Assembly (NCBI GenBank): GCA_963712465.1
Contig: CAVQHY010000004.1
Span: 868,001 to 932,000 of the forward strand
Direction: 5' to 3'
Source of the DNA: CAVQHY01 sp963712465
Lineage (GTDB): Bacteria; Actinomycetota; Thermoleophilia; Gaiellales; Gaiellaceae
DNA length: 64,000 nucleotides
Below, piece by piece: positions 25,105 to 33,968 of this stretch; position 1 is the stretch's first letter; each line of letters begins with the position of its first letter. Both the position numbers and the translations under genes were made by a program. The notes beneath the pieces were generated by a model. The model was not told where the DNA came from and made no database searches. It saw only the letters and a list, made by a program, of their open reading frames with translations.

Positions 25105-26315
25105 TGGAGGTCCGAGCGCTCCGGTCCGCCGATGAGATGCGCGAGGCGTTCGCCCCGCTCGCGCAGGTGTTCTCCTTCGAGGTCGAGGACGCGTGGCTCG
25201 AGCGGGACAAGCAGATCCACCCGGCCGAGAGGATGCTCGTCGTCGAGGATGGAGATCGCACGGTCGGCTGCGCGGGCGCGTTCCCGCTGGAGCTGATTGT
25301 GCCCGGTGGCGAGCTCGTTCCGGCTGCGGGAGTCACCTGGGTGGCCGTCCTCCCCACGCACCGCCGCCGGGGCGCGCTGCGCGCGCTCGTGGAGCGCCAG
25401 CTCGCCGACGCGCGAGAGCGCGGCGAACCGTTGGCGATCCTCTGGGCTTCCGAGGGATCGATCTACCGACGGTTCGGCTACGGCCTCGCGACCGTGTCGT
25501 GCGACATCGACCTCGAGCGCGACCGCGCCGCGTTTGCCGTCCCTGTCGAGGGAGGAGCTCGCGTGCGGCTCCTCGAGCTCGAGCGGGCGACCGCCGAGAT
25601 TCCGTCCGTGTACGAGCGGGCGCGGGCGGGAGTCGCCGGGATGCTCGCGCGTTCGGCGGACTGGTGGGAGGCGAAGGCGCTCGTGAACCCCGACTACTTC
25701 GGGCGCGGCAGCTCACCGCTCCGCTACGCCGTGCTCGAGCTCGACGGCCGAGACGAGGCGTACGCGATGTACCGGGTGCACACCGAATGGAGCGAGGGCT
25801 CGCCGGCCGGCCGGCTCCAGGTCGTCGAGGCGATCGCCACGTCCGGGGAAGCGCTGCGCGAGCTCTGGGGCTATCTCTTCGGCATCGACCTCGTCGCGCG
25901 GATCCAGGCCCGCCGCCTTCCGCCGGACCACCCGCTCTTCCTCGCGACGGCCGAGCCGGCGCGGCTGAGGCTGCGGATGGGTGACGGCCTGTGGCTTCGG
26001 CTGGTTGATCTCGAGGCGGCGATGGCCGCGCGCCGCGTGGCGGCCGGGGATCCCGTCGTCGTCGAGGTCGCCGACCCGGACTGCTCCTGGAACGCGGGTG
26101 TCTGGCGGCTGGGGCCCGACGGCGCCGTGCGGACCGACGCGAAGCCGGAGCTGCGACTCGGCATCGCGGAGCTCGGCAGCGTCTACCTCGGCGGCTTCAC
26201 GTTCGCGGCGCTAGCCTGGTCGGGTCGGATCGAAGCGCTCGTCCCGGGAGCGCTGGAGCGAGCCGATCGGCTCTTCCGAACCGACCGGATGCCATGGTGT
26301 CCGGAGCTCTTCTAG
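25104..26315 (+). CDS. Eis-like GNAT acetyltransferase
   Basis: 403 residues; ATG overlaps the pcrA stop (TGATG). The N-terminal GNAT domain has WVAVLPTHRRRGALRALV (acetyl-CoA loop) and SIYRRFGYGLATV; the second GNAT-like and SCP2-like domains complete the Eis architecture, ending in MPWCPELF with the free C-terminal carboxylate typical of Eis. Family members acetylate aminoglycosides or protein lysines; the natural substrate here is unknown. Confidence 0.9.
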   Translation: MEVRALRSADEMREAFAPLAQVFSFEVEDAWLERDKQIHPAERMLVVEDGDRTVGCAGAFPLELIVPGGELVPAAGVTWVAVLPTHRRRGALRALVERQLADARERGEPLAILWASEGSIYRRFGYGLATVSCDIDLERDRAAFAVPVEGGARVRLLELERATAEIPSVYERARAGVAGMLARSADWWEAKALVNPDYFGRGSSPLRYAVLELDGRDEAYAMYRVHTEWSEGSPAGRLQVVEAIATSGEALRELWGYLFGIDLVARIQARRLPPDHPLFLATAEPARLRLRMGDGLWLRLVDLEAAMAARRVAAGDPVVVEVADPDCSWNAGVWRLGPDGAVRTDAKPELRLGIAELGSVYLGGFTFAALAWSGRIEALVPGALERADRLFRTDRMPWCPELF

Positions 26316-26363
26316 CCACGACGGGTTCCCCCTGACCGTGATTACCGCGCTCCTCTGTCCGGC

Positions 26364-26369
26364 TACAAT
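26364..26369 (+). promoter_or_regulatory. -10 element of the tRNA-Val gene
   Basis: TACAAT lies 12 bp before the mature tRNA start, right for a tRNA promoter. No good -35 hexamer is found at 16-18 bp. Confidence 0.5.
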
Positions 26370-26381
26370 GCCCCGGCACCG

Positions 26382-26454
26382 GGGCGGTTAGCTCAGTTGG
26401 GAGAGCACCAGCTCGACAAGCTGGGGGTCACTGGTTCGAGCCCAGTACCGCCCA
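26382..26454 (+). tRNA. tRNA-Val (anticodon GAC)
   Basis: 73 nt. Acceptor GGGCGGT/ACCGCCC, D arm GCTC/GAGC, anticodon stem CCAGC/GCTGG with loop TCGACAA (anticodon GAC at 26415-26417), variable GGGTC and T arm ACTGG-TTCGAGC-CCAGT. The 3' CCA is not encoded (ACC then T). Position 33 is C (26414) instead of the near-universal U. From the anticodon stem onward the sequence is repeated at 36442 and 46502, marking the gene as an integration site. Confidence 0.9.
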
Positions 26455-26535
26455 CCTCGGAAAGCCCCGCACACGCGGGGTTTTCGTTTGCTCAGGAGGC
26501 GACGGACAGGGCGTGAGTTAACGCGAAAGGTAACG
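26412..26535 (+). repeat. att-like repeat, copy A (3' half of tRNA-Val and terminator)
   Basis: About 124 bp, from the last base of the anticodon stem through the tRNA terminator to aacgcgaaaggtaac, matches 36442-36565 with about eight mismatches by my count. A shorter, more diverged copy is at 46502. Starting at an anticodon loop is typical of tyrosine-integrase att cores. Confidence 0.85.
26465..26490 (+). terminator. Rho-independent terminator of tRNA-Val
   Basis: CCCCGC-acac-GCGGGG stem followed by TTTTCGTTT. The same structure is present in att copy B at 36495-36520. Confidence 0.9.
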
Positions 26536-26582
26536 GGGTGGCCGCGTTCGTCCGCGCGAAGCCACAACGACGAGGCAAGCCA

Positions 26583-27017
26583 TCAGGTCTGCGCGATCAC
26601 GAGCACGACGGTCATGACGGCGAGCGCGACGCCGCCGACGGTGAAAAGCCCGACGGTGCGGAACGGTAGCGGTACGTGGCCGCCGGTTCGCAGCGCATGC
26701 TCCAACTCGCGCTGGCGTTGTGCGCCGACGATCAACAGCCCGACCGCGAGAGACGCGTAGCCGCAGCCGAGCAGAATGTACGGCCACGCGGCGACGTCGA
26801 GCAGTTCCGGGGCGAACCGGCCCACAGCGAGCGCCCCGGCGCTGGCGCCCAGCGCGGTACGCCACCACGCCAGCCAGGTGCGCTCAGCAGCCATCGACGT
26901 ACGCCGCGCCTGATCGAGATCCGACGGCGACGTCGGAACGGGAGGCGGTTCGTCTGCGGCGTCAGTGTGCTCTGAACCCGGCGGCGGCTGCAGCTGCCCC
27001 ATAACCGCATCTAACAC
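26583..27017 (-). CDS. DUF202 membrane protein
   Basis: 144 residues (GTG 27017; ATG 27002 also possible). After a Pro-rich cytoplasmic start the DUF202 signature AAERTWLAWWRTALGASAGALAVG appears, with three membrane helices and a QRQRELEHALRTG loop. DUF202 (YidH-like) proteins have no settled function. It is the first intact gene inside the accessory region. Confidence 0.85.
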   Translation of the reverse strand: MLDAVMGQLQPPPGSEHTDAADEPPPVPTSPSDLDQARRTSMAAERTWLAWWRTALGASAGALAVGRFAPELLDVAAWPYILLGCGYASLAVGLLIVGAQRQRELEHALRTGGHVPLPFRTVGLFTVGGVALAVMTVVLVIAQT

Positions 27018-27485
27018 AGTTCGTCCGGTGAACGGTACGGGAGCCGCCGATCCTTGCTGGGTAACGTCAGTGTGGACGCGAAGATGCGCCCGTGGGGCCG
27101 GTACTCAAGCTTCCCGGGGAGCCGTCCGCGATCGACAAGGTCGCCAGCGTGGCCCACTTGTGGCCCACGGGAGCGCCAAGCCTCGATCGGCCGGTCGCAT
27201 GGATGGCCCGAGGACTCGACGATTTCCCTGCAAGTGTCGGCAATCGTCGCGCTCCGTCGTCGAGCGTCGTCGCGCCCGGCGCGGTCTGTCACGCCGCGTC
27301 AGCGATGGTTAGGACGCGTGTAGAAAATCGCCTCGGAGGATTCTGGGGCTGTAAATCTGCGGTTCAGACGGGGCATCGCACGGTGAAGGCCGCGTTGATC
27401 GGCGCCGGAATCGAGGGAACCGTCAACCCTCAGGTCGTCGTCGCTCTCGCTCGGAAGGCCGCGCAAGCTACCTGGATAAGCGCCG
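27018..27485. other. No recognisable gene
   Basis: 468 bp of lower coding character. Short frames on both strands have no recognisable domain. I see no tRNA, insertion sequence end or strong hairpin. Confidence 0.5.
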
Positions 27486-27820
27486 CTACCGCTTTGCGGG
27501 CAATGAGCGAGCGTACGTCGTGCCAAGCTCGACCCATTTGGCGAGCTGGCGCTTGGTGCGCACATTCTCCGGGTCGACTCGGAGCCAGCCCTGCATTGGT
27601 CGCCCGCGCATCTCCATGAGGCGAGCGTTCGTCGTCTCGACGAGCCTGTCTGACTGCGCCGGGTCTACGCGAACCAGTACTCCGCCTTGGCCGCTCGCGG
27701 CGATGGCCATGTTGCCCCGATGAGATAGGCGAGCCCACCGAACATCTTCTGCTCGCTCAGATCGGGTTCATCGCTGACCAGTTCGCGTATGCGATCCCCG
27801 AGCTCCTCGTCGTAAGCCAC
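27486..27820 (-). pseudogene. TfoX N-terminal-domain protein, frameshifted
   Basis: From GTG 27820 the product reads AYDEELGDRIRELVSDEP then QKMFGGLAYLIG. The family continues GNMAIAASGQGGVLVRVDPA, which is found in another frame from 27710 to 27486. The two frames join if one base is missing at the GGGG/CCCC run at 27715-27718. The combined product would be a full TfoX-N domain (about 112 residues). A real mutation or a homopolymer sequencing error are both possible. Confidence 0.75.
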
Positions 27821-27998
27821 AGGCCGATCCTATGGCAACGCGGCTGAGAGCCCGACCCTCACCATCCAGCGAAACGCAACCAACGGCAAGCGTGGGAGGC
27901 CCTTCGACCGAGGGCTTCGGGTACGTGCCCCGGACTTGACGTGTGGATCGGTTAGTCGAGGGACGGGTGGGCGCGGCCTCTCGCCTAAGCTTTTCCCG

Positions 27999-28643
27999 GT
28001 GCCGAGTTGCTGCAACCCGCGCGGCTGCGACCGCTGTTTCTCGCCGCGTTTTGCCCGCCGTATGGCAAGGCGCTACCGGAGGAAGGGACTCGACAAGACC
28101 GCGCGGCGTATGGTCGAGTTTCTCGAGCAGCGCGGAATCGAGGGCGCGACGGTACTCGAGATCGGTGGCGGCGTTGGCCAGATCCAGATCGAGTTGCTGA
28201 AGCGGGGCGCCGCGCGGGCCGTCAACCTCGAGCTCTCACCGGCCTACGAGCAGGAGGCGATACGGCTTCTACGGGAAGCGGGCCTTGAGGGACGTGCGGA
28301 GCGACTTCTGGACGACATCGCCGCTGATCCAGTCGGCATCGACTCAGCCGACGTAGTCGTCCTGCACCGCGTGGTCTGCTGTTACCCGGACCACAAGCGG
28401 CTGCTCGAAGCGGCGGCGGATCACTCTCGGCGCTTGCTCGTGTTCAGCTATCCACCGCGCAACGTCGCATCTCGTCTATTCATCGCTGCACAGAACCTTG
28501 TCTTCAGGCTGTTGCGACGGGAGTTTCGGACGTTCGCTCACCCGCCATCCCGGATGCTCGGTGTTCTCGAGGAACGCGGACTACGCCGCGCCTTCGCCCA
28601 CAATCCACTCGTGTGGCAGATAGCGGGGCTCGAGCGACACTAG
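27999..28643 (+). CDS. Class I SAM-dependent methyltransferase
   Basis: 214 residues from GTG 27999. A Cys-rich head (PSCCNPRGCDRCFSPRFARR) precedes a Rossmann methyltransferase core with VLEIGGGVGQIQIELL (SAM motif I) and VVVLHRVVCCYPD (motif II). This Cys-headed group is common in Actinobacteria, substrate unknown. It is intact, unlike most neighbours. Confidence 0.85.
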   Translation: MPSCCNPRGCDRCFSPRFARRMARRYRRKGLDKTARRMVEFLEQRGIEGATVLEIGGGVGQIQIELLKRGAARAVNLELSPAYEQEAIRLLREAGLEGRAERLLDDIAADPVGIDSADVVVLHRVVCCYPDHKRLLEAAADHSRRLLVFSYPPRNVASRLFIAAQNLVFRLLRREFRTFAHPPSRMLGVLEERGLRRAFAHNPLVWQIAGLERH

Positions 28644-29171
28644 CCGACGGCTCCGGTCACGTGATGCCCCGCCGCCCTACCTCGTCTTCGATATCCGGGC
28701 GAGCCAGCCGCGAGAGCAAACAGGGAGTACTCGGGGGCGAGTCACGTCGTTACCGCAGGAAGGGCAGGTCGTCGCGATTGAGGAGGGTTACTGCGGTGGC
28801 GGGCGAGGCTTTCGTGATGGCTCATCCGGAACGCCGTGACCGTAGCGCGGAACCTCACTGGCCGAGTTCACGAGGCCCGTCACCCATAAACGACGACGGG
28901 GCCGCCGCTTGCCCCGTCGCCATCTTGCCGCATGATCCCGGGCCTGCCTCCGCCGCATCGGGGCCTACCCGCTATGTCCCTTGCTGCCTTCAGTGTGCCC
29001 AAGCCCCAGCCTGCGTGTCCCCCTCGGAGGGAGTTGACCATCTCACCCTTCAGCGGTTGACGGCGTTCCTTCACTCCGAGGCTCACGTCGCCGACGATCG
29101 TGTCGCCGAGCGAGAGCCGGGTGTTGACGACGCCGTAGCTTCACCCGAGTAAGGAAGGCCGCGTCCGGTTG
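28644..29171. other. No recognisable gene
   Basis: 528 bp without a convincing coding frame. A minus-strand frame (28880-29086) and a long plus-strand frame lack any recognisable motif. I compared it by eye with SRP RNA and tmRNA signatures and found none. Confidence 0.5.
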
Positions 29172-29507
29172 TTAGAGGGGCGGGTCGCCGCTTCCTGTGA
29201 AGTCGCCCTTGCCGGTCCCAGCGTAGACGCGGGTGATCCTGATCGACACCTCGGGACGGTTTGGGAGGCGAAGCATCGCTTCACCCGGGAGCGGTTCTGC
29301 ATCGGAATTGGGCGCTTCATATCGTCCAAGCCAAGTGGTGGTTGCCGAAACGACAAAGCAGGTGACAGGGATCCGTGTCGACTCCTGGATGATGACGGCT
29401 GCCCCCTCGTACCGAGACCGTTTGGGAGCCGAAGCGGGCGATTGTGCAGCCTCAGCTGTCGAGGCCGGTGAGCCTCTGCGGTATCCCAGCCGCAACTTAC
29501 TCGCCAT
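29172..29507 (-). CDS. Hypothetical protein
   Basis: 111 residues from an internal ATG. The C-terminal half has a plausible beta pattern (IPVTCFVVSATTTWLGRYEAP, then VSIRITRVYAGTGKGDF). No signal peptide and no family recognised. The frame could be a remnant, as its surroundings are decayed. Confidence 0.4.
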   Translation of the reverse strand: MASKLRLGYRRGSPASTAEAAQSPASAPKRSRYEGAAVIIQESTRIPVTCFVVSATTTWLGRYEAPNSDAEPLPGEAMLRLPNRPEVSIRITRVYAGTGKGDFTGSGDPPL

Positions 29508-29693
29508 CGATCGTGACCCCTCCGCGTTGTTCTCACTGAAGCGGTCTGGACGTCGGGCGACTACTGAACGAGGGGAGAGGATTTCGCGAGAGAACGGGAA
29601 CCCGCCGACCGGGGTCATGCACGCCGTCGAGCCGGCCGCGGCGGCGCCCGTTGAGGGGGTACTCGCCGGGCGTGGGAAGTCTGAGCTCGTTCA

Positions 29694-29879
29694 GGAGGTC
29701 GTGCGGCCCGACGACGGTGCGCGGTACGACTGGCAGTCCGACCACATCCTCGTCAAGTCCGGCATGCAGGCGACGGGCGACCGGGTGACCGTCGTCGAGG
29801 GCACGCTTGACCCGGGCTTCCACCTCGCACGCCACCTCGCGAGCGGATGACCGAGGTGTTCAACATCTGGATCGCCTGA
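29694..29879 (+). pseudogene. Truncated cupin-domain remnant
   Basis: The frame VVRPDDGARYDWQSDHILVKS and VTVVEGTLDPGFHLARH is the start of a small cupin; the next part (MTEVFNI) lies in another frame from 29847 and stops at 29879. The metal-binding second half is gone. Confidence 0.5.
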
Positions 29880-29945
29880 GGAGCCAGCGGGGACGAGACC
29901 GATCAACCCAGCGCCGCAGCGGCCCGCCAGCCTTCGCATCCGCGG

Positions 29946-30542
29946 TCAGGCGGCATCGGCGTCAACCCGAGCGTGTCTAGCAGTCGCGCCGACCTCGGCG
30001 ATCGCATCCGCGAGGAGTCGTGGGTCGGCGTGGCCCGACCACCAGCCGGCGGGACTGCCGTCCGGCCGGACGAGCAAGGCGCCTCCCCTGTGGATGCCGA
30101 GCGCGCGGGCGGTGAGCTCGTCGAGCGCCTGGTGGACGAGCGGCGGCACGCCCGGGACTGCCTGTGCCGCGTCGCGCCAGCCCCCGTCGTCCGGGCCCGT
30201 GAGCAGGGTGAGCCCCGGGCCGAGGAGGTCGAGGGTGGAGACGCGGCCGTCCGGGGTGGTGACCCAGTGGTGGGCGATGCGGCCGCCCAGGTCGGCGCGC
30301 AGCTCCTCTTCGGGAGCGCCGAGGGATCCTTCGGGGTCGGCGGAACGAGCAACGTTGTGCTCGGCGACCGGGCGACGCTCGTGCTCGTAGGTGTCGAGGA
30401 GGTCGGGGCTCGCCCAACCCTCGAGAACCCAGGCGAGCTTCCAGCCGAGGTCGTGACCATCGTGGATGGCCGTGTTCATGCCGGTGCCGCCTCTCGGCGT
30501 GACGCGGTGGGCGGCGTCACCGATCAGAAAGATCTGCTCGTG
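29946..30542 (-). pseudogene. C-terminal fragment of an FAD-dependent aromatic monooxygenase
   Basis: Reading starts in EQIFLIGDAAHRVTPRGG, the GD FAD-ribityl motif of PHBH-like hydroxylases, and continues GTGMNTAIHDGHDLGWKL through a thioredoxin-like C-terminus. The N-terminal FAD GxGxxG and substrate domain are missing: an in-frame stop lies just upstream at about 30545. About 200 of an expected 500 residues remain, so it is a truncated relic. Confidence 0.8.
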
Positions 30543-30674
30543 TCAGGCAAGGGTCGAGATCGGAACGGAGCTCGCAGCGCTTGAGAGCCGGTCGGACGGC
30601 GTCCGCGCCACTCTTCGCGCTGCGACGGCCACGCTGAGCATCTAGGCACCCCAAGAGGCAGTAGGTTTTCGCCC

Positions 30675-31326
30675 GTGCGGGTGCGCCTGTCGCAGACCGT
30701 CTGGGGATGGGCGGCGATCGTCGTCGGCCTAGTCGGTGTCCCGGCGGTCGTGGTTCTCTCGGCCCGCTTCGGCGATCCCGTCATCTCGGCGATCTTCGAG
30801 GGGATCGCCCTGGTCGCGGCGGTCGTAGCCGTGCTGCTCGCCACCCCCTGGCTACCGTCAGTGGAGCCGGGAACAGCGGCTCGGGCCGGTGCGGCTCGAC
30901 TTCCACATCGGGGACGTTGCGGCCGTTCCCGAGCTTGGCGAGGTCAAGCGCGACGCTCGTGCCGTCCTCGGCGGACTGAACTTCTACCTGCACGTGACTG
31001 TCTTCAACGCGGGCGACGCGACGCTCCGTGCTGGCCTCCTCAACATCATCGTCCCGCTCGACTGCGAGATTCCAGCCGCTCGACGATCCCGTGAAGGAGC
31101 ACTGCAAGGCGGCCCTGCCGTCGAAGGAGGAGCGCCTAAGCGGAGACGGAGGCGTCAACTCACGAGAGCAGAACGAGACTTCCCAACACACACCCCTGTG
31201 GCGTACCACGTTCTCGTGACGACGCCGACTCCGGGTGTCCGGCGGATCGCCGCGGCTCTGGCGGGCCACAGCTACGCCGAGCAGTTTCACCTCATCGAAG
31301 TCGAGACAGGTGGCGACCGCCGCTGA
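30675..31326 (+). pseudogene. Membrane protein gene broken by frameshifts
   Basis: Frame one (from GTG 30675) gives two helices (WAAIVVGLVGVPAVVVLSARF and GIALVAAVVAVLLATPWL). The sensible continuation, QWSREQRLGPVRLDFHIGD and NFYLHVTVFNAGDATLR, is in the next frame from about 30855. A further part (QPLDDPVKEHCKAALPSKEE) is in the third frame, and the end (AYHVLVTTPTPG) returns to the second. At least two frameshifts are needed. Family not recognised. Confidence 0.6.
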
Positions 31327-31351
31327 CGGATCAACCCGTACTCTGCCGTCG

Positions 31352-31531
31352 ATGTTCTTCTACGGCGTCGTGGACTCCCGACTCCCGTCCGGCGACACCC
31401 TCGTCGGCGACGTGATCGAGCTGTTCGTCCGCCGCGAGGACGCCGAGGCGATGGTCAAGACGTGGGACGTCGACAAGCCTGAGGACGCCGCGGCAGCAGG
31501 CGCGTTGCAACCGACGTACCGGAAGGCGTAG
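31352..31531 (+). CDS. Small protein with EDAEAMV motif
   Basis: 59 residues: MFFYGVVDSRL, then GDVIELFVRREDAEAMVKTWD and an acidic tail. I know no function. Diverged remnants of the same gene occur at 32390-32464 and 36853-36960, so it is a small multicopy family in this region; this copy appears intact. Confidence 0.65.
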   Translation: MFFYGVVDSRLPSGDTLVGDVIELFVRREDAEAMVKTWDVDKPEDAAAAGALQPTYRKA

Positions 31532-31557
31532 CGTCGTGGCAGACAAAGGGGGATGCG

Positions 31558-32355
31558 ATGGGTGCCTACGTCGAGATCCGCGGACTGAACACTTGGTATG
31601 ACGAGGACGGCTCGGGTGAGCCGCTGGTCTTGCTGCATGGAGGGCTGTCGCCGAATGAGACGTGGAGGCCTCAGATCCCGGAGTTCGCCAAGCAGTTTCG
31701 GGTGCTCGCTCCAGAGCGGCGCGGACACGGGCACACGCCCGATGTGGAAGGGCCGTTCTCGTACGAGGACATGGCCAGCGACACGATCGGGTTTATCGAA
31801 GCGGTCGTGGGCGGTCCGGTGCATCTCGTCGGCTGGAGCGACGGCGGCATCATCGGCCTGATCGTCGCCATGCGCCGCCCAGATCTCGTCCGCAAGCTGG
31901 TAGCGATCAGCGCCAACTTCGACACGAGCGGCGTTCCCGACGAGATCCAAGCGCAGTTCTTTTCGATGCAACCCGACGGCGAAGAGCTCGCCATGCTGCG
32001 CTCGCTGTACGAAGCAGCGTCGCCCGATGGCCCCGAGCACTGGCCAGTCGTGTTCGCGAAGTTCATCGAGATGGCATCTCAAGAGCCCCATATCTCGCCC
32101 TCGAAGCTGAAGGGAATCGCAGCTTCGACACTCGTCCTCGCCGGCGACGACGACCTCATGTCGCTCGAACACACAGTCGAGCTCTTCCGCTCGATCCCCA
32201 ACGCGGAACTCGCGATCGTGCCGGGCACATCACACTTCCTGGCGATGGAGAAACCCGACACCGTGAACCGGCTCATCCTGGATTTCCTCCAGAACGATCC
32301 ATCGCCGACAATGATGCCGATCCGGCGCGCCCATCAGGGTGCTCCCGCTGGCTGA
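31558..32355 (+). CDS. Alpha/beta-hydrolase
   Basis: 265 residues. HGG oxyanion loop (VLLHGGLSPN), nucleophile Ser in VGWSDGG, Asp in LAGDDDLM and catalytic His in GTSHFLAMEKP give a complete triad. Related to haloperoxidase/esterase-like hydrolases; substrate cannot be inferred. It lies 26 bp after the EDAEAMV gene. Confidence 0.88.
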   Translation: MGAYVEIRGLNTWYDEDGSGEPLVLLHGGLSPNETWRPQIPEFAKQFRVLAPERRGHGHTPDVEGPFSYEDMASDTIGFIEAVVGGPVHLVGWSDGGIIGLIVAMRRPDLVRKLVAISANFDTSGVPDEIQAQFFSMQPDGEELAMLRSLYEAASPDGPEHWPVVFAKFIEMASQEPHISPSKLKGIAASTLVLAGDDDLMSLEHTVELFRSIPNAELAIVPGTSHFLAMEKPDTVNRLILDFLQNDPSPTMMPIRRAHQGAPAG

Positions 32356-32389
32356 GCCACGGGAGATCATTCGCCTCCCCCTTCGGCAA

Positions 32390-32464
32390 CGGGTCGACCT
32401 GTTCGTCTGCTGGGAGGACGCGAGGGACGTCGTTGTGTGGGATCGGGATTCCGACCCGGAGTAG
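32390..32464 (+). pseudogene. Remnant of the EDAEAMV small-protein family
   Basis: 24 codons reading VDLFVCWEDARDVVVWDRD then a stop, alignable with IELFVRREDAEAMVKTWD of the gene at 31352. Upstream part absent. Confidence 0.45.
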
Positions 32465-32487
32465 CTGGACTCAGGTCGATGTCCTCT

Positions 32488-33234
32488 CTACGAGAGGATG
32501 TTGACTGCGCGTGCGGCGACTAGGAGAATCGTGATCGCAGAAAGCGTAGAGCCGGCCGCCATCAACGCCTTGGCGGGGCGCGTGAGTGGCATCGCGTCGG
32601 TTGGGCTGAACGCGATCGAGTTAGTCAGCGACACGTAGAAGTAGTCCCACAGGCGTGGCGCCCAACCTTCCCGTGCTAGTCGGGCATTCTCGTCTTGGGG
32701 AAACTGGAAGTCGGGCTTGGTACGCGCAGTCGCGAGTGCACGGGCAACCGGACCACCACAGTCCAGCTCCCAGAAGGCAAGCCCGAACGCGACGGCGTTG
32801 GTGAACCACACTGCGCCGCCGCTGAACAGCAGTTGCCGTCCCGTCATCTGCACGCCCGAGTGAGCCACCAGCGACATCACGAGCACAACCACACCCGAAA
32901 CGGTGAAGACCCAAACGAGCGCAAGCAGCGTGATCACGATTTGCCGCCGGCGGTCATGGCGGACGAGGCGGCCCAAGCCTAAGTGCAGCGTCGCGGAGAG
33001 GCAGACGTATGGAGCGGCGACGACTAACCACATCCACCAAAGCTGGTGCCCGAGCAGGGCCCAGTCAGCGTGCCTGCTCACGAGCGCCAACGCTACGAGG
33101 ATTCCGGCAGCTGCGAGCGCGAAGGGCGCGGCGTCGTCTCGTGCCTCGCGCAGCGCCGCATGCAAACGATCCGGGTCGGGCGCAACAGCGGCCCCCTCGG
33201 TGGGTGCGCTGGCCTCAGCCATCCACACCAGCAT
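32488..33234 (-). CDS. DUF1345-like membrane protein
   Basis: About 248 residues from ATG 33234 (GTG 33261 also possible), with about six membrane helices. The C-terminal segment WDYFYVSLTNSIAFSPTDAMPL followed by a last helix matches the DUF1345 layout. Function unknown; the SPTDAMPL loop is the family's most conserved part. Confidence 0.75.
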   Translation of the reverse strand: MLVWMAEASAPTEGAAVAPDPDRLHAALREARDDAAPFALAAAGILVALALVSRHADWALLGHQLWWMWLVVAAPYVCLSATLHLGLGRLVRHDRRRQIVITLLALVWVFTVSGVVVLVMSLVAHSGVQMTGRQLLFSGGAVWFTNAVAFGLAFWELDCGGPVARALATARTKPDFQFPQDENARLAREGWAPRLWDYFYVSLTNSIAFSPTDAMPLTRPAKALMAAGSTLSAITILLVAARAVNILS

Positions 33235-33361
33235 GGAAACACCACCGGACAGCCGCAACACTCGGCCACGTCCCTACTCGAGCCGCTTGATGGTCGGGCG
33301 AGACGGCGTGCGGCAGGCGACGTTAGCCCGAAAGCGGGGCCACGCGAGCTAGGGTGGCCGC

Positions 33362-33514
33362 GTGGAACAGGAGAGCAAGTCCGACGCCGATGACGAGCGC
33401 CCGCCGATCTGCCCGGCCTGCGGCGTCACGATGGGGATCATCGTCAACGATGACGAAACGACGCGCTACGTCTGCCTCGAGTGCGGATTCTCCGACGAGA
33501 TGACCCTCCTTTGA
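33362..33514 (+). CDS. 50-residue zinc-ribbon protein
   Basis: GTG 33362 opens a frame of 51 codons with two CxxC knuckles, ICPACG and VCLECG, separated by about 20 residues: a zinc ribbon with acidic flanks. Short but coherent; role unknown. Confidence 0.6.
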   Translation: MEQESKSDADDERPPICPACGVTMGIIVNDDETTRYVCLECGFSDEMTLL

Positions 33515-33690
33515 GCGACTGACGGCTGACAGCGCACCGATCGTGCCTCGGCTCGTACGGGAACACAGGTCGTTCGTGCGCGCCGGCGACGCTATCCCGA
33601 TCCACAGTCGATGAGCTGACAACTTCCCGGAGACCGACCCGGAACTTTTGGACGAAGGTCAGCTAAGAGCGATCCTGCGTGCAACGCCCA

Positions 33691-33830
33691 ATCCGCAGCA
33701 AGGCCGGGGCAACACCGAGATGAGCTAGACCTGCATGGCTGACCAGAAAACGGGGCTCCCGGAGGAGCCCCGTCGTGACGTTTGCCAGCAGAAGGTCGTG
33801 GTTCGAGTCCGATCATCCGCTTCACAAGAG
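33691..33830 (+). repeat. Decayed element end with tRNA-like 3' fragment
   Basis: 33691-33777 matches 36351-36437 (roughly 80% identity by eye), the sequence directly before att copy B. After it, 33790-33830 contains GGTCGTGGTTCGAGTCC, like the T-arm of a different tRNA, but the stem does not pair well. It looks like the right end of a related but older integrated element. Confidence 0.55.
33746..33773 (-). terminator. Terminator hairpin for minus-strand transcription
   Basis: Perfect 10-bp stem ACGGGGCTCC-cgga-GGAGCCCCGT; on the minus strand it is followed by TTTTC. A copy with one G-U pair is at 36411-36434. Confidence 0.6.
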
Positions 33831-33968
33831 TCCAGCTTAAGAGGACACGGACGTTGTCGTTTTGGACATCGTCGTCTCGTTTGGCCGCGTCAAGCTGAAC
33901 GAGCACCTGGACGGCTCGAGCGGAAGTTCGGTTGACCGTTCGTCCGGGCGTTCGCCGATCATCACTGT

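Larger units (their letters stand above)
33515..33968. other. Element-end region without genes
   Basis: 454 bp. Holds the repeat 33691-33777 and the tRNA-like fragment after it; the remainder shows no coding signal and probably carries the promoter of the next gene. Confidence 0.5.

Noticed and set aside
28880..29086. Structured RNA (SRP RNA or tmRNA) or small protein in the gene-poor stretch
   Set aside because: The SRP tetraloop core and the tmRNA ends are absent, and the frame has no recognisable motif.
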